A DNA stretch of 32,784 bases from Chloroflexota bacterium (lineage in GTDB: Bacteria; Chloroflexota; Anaerolineae; Anaerolineales; UBA11858), in NCBI GenBank assembly GCA_011039385.1, contig DRBO01000033.1, positions 1 to 32,784 on the forward strand, read 5' to 3'. The notes beneath the pieces were generated by a model, which was not told the origin of the DNA, made no database searches, and saw nothing but the letters and a program-made list of their open reading frames with translations. The stretch's first letter is position 1. Every line of letters begins with the position of its first letter. Both the position numbers and the translations under genes were made by a program. Positions 1-6,056 of the stretch are shown here, piece by piece.

Positions 1-1
1 A

Positions 2-73
2 GTCTGGGTCCTGAACGGCATGCCGGAAACCGTAGCTGAGGCAGAAGCCCTGAGCACGGAAGTCCAGGAATAA
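2..73 (+). CDS. 3' end of an unidentified protein (partial)
   Basis: An open frame enters from the left edge and ends at a TAA stop, giving 23 residues that finish in ETVAEAEALSTEVQE. The Ala/Glu-rich tail looks like the helical end of a protein, but too little is present to name a family. The frame is supported by the strong terminator-like hairpin that begins 36 bases after the stop and faces the converging minus-strand gene. The product is unknown. Confidence 0.5.
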   Translation, partial: VWVLNGMPETVAEAEALSTEVQE

Positions 74-108
74 ATCGCTCACGATGCGGCATCATTTATC
101 CTGAAATT

Positions 109-134
109 AAAAAGCCTCCCTCGGGAGGCTTTTT
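109..134. terminator. Bidirectional rho-independent terminator
   Basis: A perfect 12-bp inverted repeat (AAAAAGCCTCCC and GGGAGGCTTTTT) around a 2-base centre, flanked by A and T tracts on the two strands. It sits between two converging genes, the partial one ending at 73 and the minus-strand one ending at 161, so it can serve both. Confidence 0.9.
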
Positions 135-160
135 GAATTCAAATAAATAATCTTGCTTGT

Positions 161-865
161 CTAGGGAGAGGCAAAGAGCGTATTTTCCAGGGTTTGCAGC
201 TTCGTTAATAGCAGTTCCAGATCGGTCAGGACAGTAGCCTCGTCATTCTCGATTTCGATCATGACCAATTCGTAGCGCTGGATCATGTTTTCCACAACCT
301 CTGCCTGTTCCGCGTTCAACAGGTCTTTGAGAGCATCCAGGGTGGAGCCGGTCTTGTTCAAGGCCAGTTTGGCGTCTGCCTGACGGCCCTGTTCCACAGC
401 CAGGGAAGCATCCGCCACGCTTGCCCGGGCACTGAGCAGAACCAGGTGGATGTTGAGCTGGTTGATCTCAGTTGACAAAGCTGTATTCTGGTCTTCGAAA
501 GCTCCCAGGCGCTCAATTTCCGCTTTCAGGGAATCAATCTCCGCCTGAGCCTCATCCAGGTCCACGAGCAGAACTGCAGTCCGGTCCTGTTCAGGTTGAT
601 AGCGCATCAATGTGTCCAGGAAAAAGCCGCCGGCAAAAGCGATGGCGATTACCACCAACCACGCCAGGACCTGCCTCCAGATTTTCCGGGCCTTAGAAAG
701 GCCTTTTCTCTCGGAAGGAGCCTCTTCCGCACTATCTTCCGGTACTACTTCAAAGGCAATGCTGCTTTCTTCTGTTTCTTCTGAGTCCTGTTGCTGAGCT
801 TCCAGTTCAGCCTCGCTGATCTTTTTTTCCAATTCATCCTTGGGTTTTTCCTCGTTCATTGTCAT
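161..865 (-). CDS. Single-pass membrane protein with extracytoplasmic coiled coil, function unknown
   Basis: The 234-residue protein has a very acidic, low-complexity N-terminus (about 1-50), a basic patch KARKIWR (58-64), one transmembrane segment (about 66-87) and a heptad-like coiled coil rich in Glu, Leu and Gln (about 100-145), followed by a helical Ala/Leu-rich C-terminal part. The positive patch before the membrane segment predicts N-in, C-out topology. A GAGGAGA Shine-Dalgarno stretch lies 5 bases before the first ATG; a second ATG two codons on is also possible. A TATAAT box on the minus strand at 903-908 may be its -10 element, but no good -35 partner is visible. I do not recognise the family; the layout resembles small membrane-anchored coiled-coil scaffold or stalk proteins, which is only an inference. 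Confidence 0.8.
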   Translation of the reverse strand: MTMNEEKPKDELEKKISEAELEAQQQDSEETEESSIAFEVVPEDSAEEAPSERKGLSKARKIWRQVLAWLVVIAIAFAGGFFLDTLMRYQPEQDRTAVLLVDLDEAQAEIDSLKAEIERLGAFEDQNTALSTEINQLNIHLVLLSARASVADASLAVEQGRQADAKLALNKTGSTLDALKDLLNAEQAEVVENMIQRYELVMIEIENDEATVLTDLELLLTKLQTLENTLFASP

Positions 866-995
866 TCTATTCTCCTCGATTCTTTCCCAATCAATAATGA
901 GAATTATACCTGATTCCTTTTATTCTTCATCCAATCCTCTAACCAAGGTTCATAAGCTGAATGCATGAGGAGAATGCCCAATTCATCACACAGTT

Positions 996-1835
996 TCAGT
1001 AAGAAGGGAACTCTCCCGCATCCAAATCAAGCAGGTAATTTTCGACAATCTCTCGGAACCGGTTGGGTTGGTCCATATTGGGCAGATGGGCAGCATCCTC
1101 GCTGATCTCTTTTTGGACGGAGGGAATATGCTCGGTCAGATAATCGGCTACTGCATGCATATAACCCAGATCGTGAGAGCCAACAATGATCAGAACAGGA
1201 AAATTAATCACGCCCAAACACTCAGCGGTAGTTTTTATCGGGGCAGGTTGGCGTTTCCCGATCTTATTTCCTTCATAGCTTTTCACCGACCGCTGCATAT
1301 CGTACAGCAGGGCATGCATGCTGCAATCCACGTGCCCAGAATGCTGACTCATACTATCGAACCAGATTTGCGTTTCAATCTCAGCAAGCGGTTTGAGATC
1401 TCCTTCCTCAAAAGCCTTCTTAGCCTCAGAGAATTCTTTCGGTACCGCAACATCCAGATCCAATCCGCATAAACCGGGGCTGGCCATGATCAACGTTTTG
1501 ATTTTCTCCGGGTTTTCGATCGCGTATTCCATTGATAACAATCTTCCCATCGAACACACCATCAAAACAAATGGCGGCTGGATATCCAAGGTGTCGATCA
1601 GCGCTGTAAGGTCCTCAAGGTGAGTGAAAGGGCCTGTGACCTTTTTGCTCTTCCCATATCCTCGCAAATCGTACCTGATGACCTGGTACTCCTGTGAGAA
1701 ATAGGAAAATTCATCATCCCATTGTTGGCTGTCAGCCACCCCTGCCTGGATCAATAATAAAGGTGTCCCTGAACCCGCAGTTTCATAATAAAGCCTGTCC
1801 CGGGCGATATCTACAAAACCGTGTGATTTTGACAT
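996..1835 (-). CDS. Alpha/beta hydrolase fold protein
   Basis: The 279-residue protein matches the alpha/beta hydrolase fold: an early strand with LLLIQAG (about 26-32) for the oxyanion region, YDLRGYGKS (55-63), a nucleophile elbow VCSMG with Ser95, a candidate acid Asp222 in GSHDLGY, and a catalytic His250 in AAHLPNM. Proteins of this kind hydrolyse esters, lactones, epoxides or C-C bonds; the substrate cannot be read from sequence. The elbow is unusual because the first Gly of the usual GxSxG is Val. I chose the ATG at 1835, preceded by GCGAGG at good spacing, over the in-frame GTG two codons upstream. It follows the hsp20 gene on the same strand but is separated by a hairpin terminator, so it is probably transcribed separately. 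Confidence 0.85.
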   Translation of the reverse strand: MSKSHGFVDIARDRLYYETAGSGTPLLLIQAGVADSQQWDDEFSYFSQEYQVIRYDLRGYGKSKKVTGPFTHLEDLTALIDTLDIQPPFVLMVCSMGRLLSMEYAIENPEKIKTLIMASPGLCGLDLDVAVPKEFSEAKKAFEEGDLKPLAEIETQIWFDSMSQHSGHVDCSMHALLYDMQRSVKSYEGNKIGKRQPAPIKTTAECLGVINFPVLIIVGSHDLGYMHAVADYLTEHIPSVQKEISEDAAHLPNMDQPNRFREIVENYLLDLDAGEFPSY

Positions 1836-1913
1836 AGACACCTCGCTTGGGAATAGAACACAAAACCCATCCTAATCTTGACGAATTTGGCTATTCATCT
1901 TTATTATATAGCA

Positions 1914-1939
1914 GAAGAGCCGGAATCTACCGGCTCTTC
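1914..1939 (-). terminator. Hairpin terminator downstream of hsp20
   Basis: A 10-bp perfect stem (GAAGAGCCGG and CCGGCTCTTC) with a 6-base loop lies 32 bases beyond the hsp20 stop. On the minus strand it is followed by an AT-rich stretch with only short T runs, so it may be a weak terminator. It separates hsp20 from the hydrolase gene. Confidence 0.65.
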
Positions 1940-1971
1940 AAACCATTAATCTTTGGAGAGATGCGGATGGT

Positions 1972-2367
1972 TTATTTTGTTTTGATCTTGATGGTCTTGG
2001 GGAGAGCTTCCTCAGCTACCGGCACCCGCAGGGACAGAATCCCTTTCCGCAGGCTGGCTTCAGATTTCTCCATATCCAGCGACTTGGGCAAACGGATCAC
2101 CCGGCGGAATCTGCCAGTGGGGCGTTCCTTGCGAAGGAATGTGACATCCTCATCCGCTGCCTTGAACTCGCCCTGGACAATGATGGTCTTCTCAACTATT
2201 TCGATCTCCACCTCATCAGGTTCCAGACCGGGAACGATCATTTCAATCACGTAGGCATCATCTTCAACGATGACATCCAACGGGACATGAACATCGGTTT
2301 CAACATTATTCCAGCGGTAAACTGGGTGGTTGTGGTATCTGGTATAAGGTTTAATGTACATGGACAT
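1972..2367 (-). CDS. Hsp20/alpha-crystallin family small heat shock protein
   Basis: The 131-residue protein is a small ATP-independent holdase that binds unfolding proteins in the cytoplasm. A short N-terminal arm rich in Tyr, His and Arg (1-24) precedes an alpha-crystallin domain (about 27-117) with the family signatures VPGLEPDEVEIE (45-56) and LRKGILSLRVP (106-116). An IKI tripeptide (126-128) forms the C-terminal I-x-I anchor used in oligomer assembly. The start is the ATG at 2367, preceded by GGAG at 7-8 bases; an upstream TTG in frame lies within this ribosome binding site and is rejected. The gene stands alone; no CIRCE element was seen, but a 22-bp-spaced direct repeat lies upstream (see 2434-2465). 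Confidence 0.95.
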   Translation of the reverse strand: MSMYIKPYTRYHNHPVYRWNNVETDVHVPLDVIVEDDAYVIEMIVPGLEPDEVEIEIVEKTIIVQGEFKAADEDVTFLRKERPTGRFRRVIRLPKSLDMEKSEASLRKGILSLRVPVAEEALPKTIKIKTK

Positions 2368-2433
2368 TTTGCACTCCTTCAACTAACAGTAAATGGGTTG
2401 TGATTTATCTACTCTACATCTTACTGCTTGACT

Positions 2434-2465
2434 GTTAGAGAAGGTTATGCAAAACGTTAGAGAAA
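2434..2465 (-). promoter_or_regulatory. Two direct repeats, 22 bp apart, upstream of hsp20
   Basis: GTTAGAGAA occurs at 2434-2442 and again at 2456-2464 (TTCTCTAAC read in the direction of hsp20). The repeats lie on one face of the helix, about 70-100 bases upstream of the hsp20 start. No convincing -35 box is seen here, which would fit an activator-dependent promoter. Function is inferred from position only. Confidence 0.35.
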
Positions 2466-2528
2466 GACAAATGCTTCATAGGTGTTTTGTTAACAGATTT
2501 TTCCCTTTAAAAGGATAAAGCAGGCTGT

Positions 2529-3287
2529 TTATTTCTGGCAGACCAAGACCAGGTAAGGTGAAGAAGTCGAGTAAGATGTCCCGGAATAATCCCCCAGGCA
2601 GAGCACATCGCTAAATCCGGCTTCTCCCAATTCAGCCACAATCGACTTCTGAGTAGTTGGAAAATGTTCCACCGTGACCAGGTTCCGTTCCACTAGCCCA
2701 TCCGGATACAGATGGTCATAGATCCAATCCCACAATAAACCTTCACTGGAAGCCCTCAAGCGGCTGCTGACCTGGACTGGAAATCCAGTCTCAGGATGAG
2801 TGATCACTGTCTCCAGGGCAGGGCTTTCTTCTTGGTCTATCCCGCGCAGCTCGGTAAGAATCTCTTCCATCCTCTTCGGATTGGGGAGGCTGGCTAGCAG
2901 CGATCCTCTTTCTTTCAGGCAGGAAAAGACTTTTTTATGCAAACGGGACCGGTCCTCGGAATTAAATGTGGAGTAGGTGTTGCAGGGAATGATCACCCCC
3001 CCGAACTGTATTTCGGGTTGGAAATCCAGGATATCCGCCTGGATCAGCGAGATCCGCTGACGACTCTGATCATCGATTTTTTCCAGAATTCTCTCTAGAT
3101 AAGCCAGGGATTCGTTGTCGCGGTCAACGCCTACCACAATGCGGCCTGCCTTTACCAAGGGCAGGGTTACCCGGCCGTGACCAGGTCCTATTTCCAGGAT
3201 GGGATCCAACCCTTCTGTACAGCTTATCCAGAAAGGAATATCATCCTTGTAGGCAGCGTGGTGAATACGGATCAAGTCTGAAATCAT
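2529..3287 (-). CDS. Class I SAM-dependent methyltransferase
   Basis: The 252-residue protein carries the Rossmann-type methyltransferase core: motif I ILEIGPGHG (30-38) for S-adenosylmethionine, an acidic residue ending the second strand in VGVDRD (52-57), and IQADILDF (about 83-90) that would contact the adenine. The C-terminal half is beta-rich (LVTVEHFPTTQKSIVAELGEAGF), as in many methyltransferase family 11 and 25 members that act on small molecules. The substrate is not evident and no biosynthetic partner lies nearby. The ATG at 3287 has no clear Shine-Dalgarno sequence, so the exact start is less sure than the gene itself. It is divergent from the tRNA-Pro gene. Confidence 0.88.
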   Translation of the reverse strand: MISDLIRIHHAAYKDDIPFWISCTEGLDPILEIGPGHGRVTLPLVKAGRIVVGVDRDNESLAYLERILEKIDDQSRQRISLIQADILDFQPEIQFGGVIIPCNTYSTFNSEDRSRLHKKVFSCLKERGSLLASLPNPKRMEEILTELRGIDQEESPALETVITHPETGFPVQVSSRLRASSEGLLWDWIYDHLYPDGLVERNLVTVEHFPTTQKSIVAELGEAGFSDVLCLGDYSGTSYSTSSPYLVLVCQK

Positions 3288-3316
3288 GGGTAGAGTGAAG
3301 CTTGCGCTGGGCGTCC

Positions 3317-3345
3317 TTGACTATGGATATCATAAAGATTATACT
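3317..3345 (+). promoter_or_regulatory. Promoter of tRNA-Pro
   Basis: TTGACT (3317-3322), a 17-base spacer and TATACT (3340-3345) form a near-consensus housekeeping promoter whose predicted start lies about 15 bases before the mature tRNA end. Confidence 0.75.
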
Positions 3346-3368
3346 GCTTCCAGAATACAATTGGATTT

Positions 3369-3441
3369 CGGGGTGTGGCGCAGTTGGAAGCGCGCCGCGT
3401 TTGGGACGCGGAGGTCGACGGTTCAAGTCCGTCCACCCCGA
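3369..3441 (+). tRNA. tRNA-Pro (anticodon TGG)
   Basis: A full cloverleaf can be folded: acceptor stem CGGGGTG/CACCCCG (3369-3375 with 3434-3440), D arm with GCGC/GCGC, anticodon stem CCGCG/CGCGG with loop TTTGGGA giving anticodon TGG at 3402-3404, a 5-base variable region, and a T arm GACGG-TTCAAGT-CCGTC. The discriminator base is A at 3441. The CCA end is not encoded, so a CCA-adding enzyme is required. It decodes CCN proline codons and has its own promoter. Confidence 0.97.
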
Positions 3442-3497
3442 CTTTTCATTTAAGGACCGCCAACCAATCCTTATCTGTGTTGAGAATTTTGATAGCT

Positions 3498-3527
3498 CTC
3501 ACAGGAGAGGATAGAGGCTGGTATAAT
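3498..3527 (+). promoter_or_regulatory. Candidate promoter of the NERD-like/glycosyltransferase/rnhB cluster
   Basis: CTCACA (3498-3503), an 18-base spacer and a perfect TATAAT (3522-3527), ending 28 bases before the ATG at 3556. The -10 box is perfect and the -35 box matches consensus at four of six positions. Confidence 0.5.
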
Positions 3528-3555
3528 CAAAAAAAACACCACAACAGGATGAACT

Positions 3556-4362
3556 ATGAGGACAATAGATTTATCCAAATTTCAAGCCAAACCAGGTTTA
3601 TCGGGATTCATAAATAATCTTCAAGGGTTAATGTCATACGGTTACTCCTGGCAGGAAAGCCGGAAGAACCAGGAAGAACTGGTGGAGATCCTTGGTTCGG
3701 TTTTAGGCAACGAATGTGTACTGCTGCGGGACGTGAACATTCCCAAAGTGAATCGCCCTATCCCGCTGGTCCTGATCACACCTGCCACTGTGATGGTGAT
3801 CAATCCCAAATCCCAGCAGGGATTTTTCAGAGCAGAAGGCAAACTTTGGGGGGAGCTGGGCAGGAATGATAAATATCGGCCTTCGCCGCATAATCTCATC
3901 CGGGAAACCTGGCTGTACCAAAAAACCATTGAGGGATATTTCAAACAACATAACTTTTCTGCCCCGATGGACCGGGGTGTAATGATCTTTGTATCTCCCG
4001 AGACAGTAGTGGAATCCATCCGTCCCCGGGTCCGGATCATTCAGGCTGATGGTATCAAAAATTTTGCCAGGGAGCTTTCAATCGCCAAGCCCGTTTTCAG
4101 CGACATTGATTTCAAGGCTGCCGTGAATCTACTCACCCACCCCAAACTTCCAGACAAGACCAAACAGAAAAAGTCCCCGCCGCCTGAGTTGATGGAGCCC
4201 CTGCCTTTATCTGAGCCACTGGCAAAAGTGGATGAAGGTATCACCAAAGCAGCCCGAAAAGTCAATTTCACCCGCCGGGAATGGATCATCATTGGCGTAT
4301 TGTCTGGCCTGTTGATCATTGTACTGATCGTATTAATCGTGTTAGTGACACTTTTCAGTTAA
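3556..4362 (+). CDS. NERD-like domain protein with C-terminal membrane anchor
   Basis: The 268-residue protein has a domain (about 35-200) resembling the nuclease-related NERD fold: LGSVLGNECVLLRDVNIP, then LVLITPATVMVINPKSQQG (71-89), which corresponds to the hydrophobic strand followed by the E-x-K region of NERD proteins. The usual acidic residues seem replaced (NPKSQQG), so nuclease activity is doubtful. A Pro/Lys-rich linker (about 195-225) leads to one strongly hydrophobic C-terminal segment (about 242-267), predicting a tail-anchored protein with a cytoplasmic domain. It starts at an ATG after a weak AGGA and is followed 10 bases later by the glycosyltransferase, indicating an operon. 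The NERD assignment is by pattern only. Confidence 0.7.
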   Translation: MRTIDLSKFQAKPGLSGFINNLQGLMSYGYSWQESRKNQEELVEILGSVLGNECVLLRDVNIPKVNRPIPLVLITPATVMVINPKSQQGFFRAEGKLWGELGRNDKYRPSPHNLIRETWLYQKTIEGYFKQHNFSAPMDRGVMIFVSPETVVESIRPRVRIIQADGIKNFARELSIAKPVFSDIDFKAAVNLLTHPKLPDKTKQKKSPPPELMEPLPLSEPLAKVDEGITKAARKVNFTRREWIIIGVLSGLLIIVLIVLIVLVTLFS

Positions 4363-4372
4363 GAGTTTTTGA

Positions 4373-5104
4373 GTGCAACAGCCATTTCTATCCCTCATCA
4401 TCCCGGCTTATAATGAAGAGGCCCGCCTTCCAGACACCCTCCAGAAGGCAGGGGCTTTCCTTTGCGAGCAGCCATACACAGCTGAAATCCTGGTCGTGGA
4501 CAACAATAGCACAGACCAGACCGCTGAGATCATCCTGGATTTCTCCTCTCAATATAAATTTATCAAGGGGTTATTCGAAAGGAATCCCGGGAAAGGCGCT
4601 GCCGTGCGCTGTGGCATGCAACAAGCCCGGGGGGAATACCTCTTCATGTGTGACGCGGACCTCTCCATGCCCATTGAGGAAATCAACCAATTCCTGCCGC
4701 CGCGGCTGGAAGGATTCCAGGTAGCGATCGCTTCGCGGGAAGCGCCCGGATCTATCCGCTATGACGAACCCCTTTCCCGCCATCTGGGGGGTAGATTAAT
4801 GAACTGGCTGATACAGCTTTTCATCCTGCCAGGATTGAATGATACACAGTGTGGTTTCAAGTGTTTTACGCGTGAGTCTGCCAGAGACCTTTTTGGAAAA
4901 CAAACCCTTGATGGCTGGTCCTTTGACATCGAGTTGCTTTACATGGCCCGCCAGCGCGGATACAAGATCGTTGAAGTTGCCATACCCTGGATCTTCCACC
5001 AGGAAAGCAAAGTCCATGCCGTACGGGATGCCCTGCAAATCCTCCTGGATATTCGGACCATCCGGAAAAATCACATCCAAGGCATGTATGACCAGGAAAA
5101 TTGA
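4373..5104 (+). CDS. Family 2 glycosyltransferase (dolichyl-phosphate glucosyltransferase-like)
   Basis: The 243-residue protein is a GT-A fold glycosyltransferase: LSLIIPAYNEEARLPDTL (6-23), the nucleotide-binding VVDNNSTDQT (41-50), NPGKGAAVRCGM (71-82), the metal-binding DAD at 94-96, and QCGFKCF (159-165), typical of dolichyl- or polyprenyl-phosphate beta-glucosyltransferases. Such enzymes move a sugar from a nucleotide donor to a polyprenyl-phosphate lipid at the cytoplasmic membrane face. No C-terminal membrane segment is present, unlike many DPM1-like relatives. The only reasonable start is a GTG at 4373, without a clear ribosome binding site, so it may depend on translational coupling to the gene ending at 4362. 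It overlaps rnhB by 17 bases. Confidence 0.88.
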   Translation: MQQPFLSLIIPAYNEEARLPDTLQKAGAFLCEQPYTAEILVVDNNSTDQTAEIILDFSSQYKFIKGLFERNPGKGAAVRCGMQQARGEYLFMCDADLSMPIEEINQFLPPRLEGFQVAIASREAPGSIRYDEPLSRHLGGRLMNWLIQLFILPGLNDTQCGFKCFTRESARDLFGKQTLDGWSFDIELLYMARQRGYKIVEVAIPWIFHQESKVHAVRDALQILLDIRTIRKNHIQGMYDQEN

Positions 5105-5780
5105 TCCCGGACTGATCCCCCCTTCGCCCAATCTCCAGTTCGAGCGCGCTTTATGGAAAGCCAATCTTACAGCTATCGCCGGGATAGATGAAGCTGGCCG
5201 AGGCTGCCTGGCAGGTCCTGTCGCGGCTGCTGCTGTGATCCTCCCTGATGATGAGAAGATAATCAAAACAATGACTGGGATCAGGGATTCCAAACAGCTC
5301 ACGGCTGAAGAGCGCGAAAAAGGCAGGACCATCATCGAGAAATCCAGCCTGGCCTGGGCAGTTGGTTTTGCTGATAACCAGGAGATTGACCGGCTCGGCA
5401 TCGTGCCGGCAACTCGATTGGCTGCCTGGCGGGCACTGGATCAACTTGACCCGCTTCCTGAACACCTATTGGTCGATTACCTTGTTCTGCCAGACATCCC
5501 TCTCCCTCAAACCCGGCTGGTTAAGGGTGATGCCCGCTCCCTTTCTATTGCGGCAGCGTCCATTCTCGCAAAAACACACCGAGATGCCGTAATGGTAGCC
5601 AGTGCCAGCATCTATTCCGGCTATGGATTTGAGAAAAACAAAGGATACGGCACGATCTTCCATCGAAACGCAATTCGATCCCTGGGTGCCTGCCCCCTGC
5701 ACAGGATGAGCTTCGCACCTCTTCGAGTAATTGGAAATTGGGCTGAGACTGGAAGACCTGGAGACGGGGAGACTAGGTGA
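5088..5780 (+). CDS. rnhB: Ribonuclease HII
   Basis: The 230-residue protein removes RNA from RNA-DNA hybrids, including single misincorporated ribonucleotides, in the cytoplasm. Catalytic acids are visible: Asp34 and Glu35 in GIDEAGRG, Asp130 in LLVDYLVLP, and Asp166 in AKTHRD. Other family signatures are RDSKQL (66-71), KGDARSLSIAAASILAKTHRD (about 146-166) and the C-terminal CPLHRMSF. I start at the ATG at 5088, preceded by AAGG and overlapping the glycosyltransferase end; the frame stays open further upstream but that part is antisense to family conservation. The last residues (ETGRPGDGETR) are a non-conserved tail. Confidence 0.95.
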   Translation: MTRKIDPGLIPPSPNLQFERALWKANLTAIAGIDEAGRGCLAGPVAAAAVILPDDEKIIKTMTGIRDSKQLTAEEREKGRTIIEKSSLAWAVGFADNQEIDRLGIVPATRLAAWRALDQLDPLPEHLLVDYLVLPDIPLPQTRLVKGDARSLSIAAASILAKTHRDAVMVASASIYSGYGFEKNKGYGTIFHRNAIRSLGACPLHRMSFAPLRVIGNWAETGRPGDGETR

Positions 5781-5792
5781 GGATCGACCATT

Positions 5793-5869
5793 TGTCATTG
5801 CGAGCGGACTCTGAGCCAAACGAAGAGGGAGCGCGGCAATCTCGGGCCGAAGGACTGGGCCGCTGAGAT
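5793..5869. repeat. Degenerate palindromic intergenic repeat
   Basis: TGTCATTGCGAGCG (5793-5806) and CGCGGCAATCTCG (5832-5844) are imperfect inverted copies of one core (attgcgagc / gcggcaat). A second imperfect inverted pair, ATCTCGGGCC (5840-5849) and GGCCGCTGAGAT (5858-5869), follows. From memory, elements beginning TGTCATTGCGAG and carrying CAATCTC plus GGCCGAAGGAC are dispersed in many Chloroflexota and environmental bacterial genomes. The right half here looks decayed. The remainder of this 276-base intergenic region up to 6056 shows no gene. Confidence 0.5.
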
Positions 5870-6056
5870 TTTTCACGGTCACCATCGGAGCAACGCGGTT
5901 TTCCATCAGCAGCTCTGCGGCTTAGGAAAGCATTAAGCGACCCACAAAGTCACCCCTGCATTAAATTAACAGCTGCCATCGGTATCTCTCCCAGTCCCCA
6001 AGTCAGATGAACACATAGTAAGATATAAGTAAATCGATTTACCAGATGAGATAAAC

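Noticed and set aside
2368-2528. CIRCE or HAIR heat-shock operator upstream of hsp20
   Set aside because: Neither TTAGCACTC-N9-GAGTGCTAA nor a related long inverted repeat is present; only the direct repeat was found.
4839-5087. Extended N-terminus of RNase HII from an ATG at 4839
   Set aside because: This part lies entirely inside the glycosyltransferase coding region in another frame and has no RNase HII similarity.
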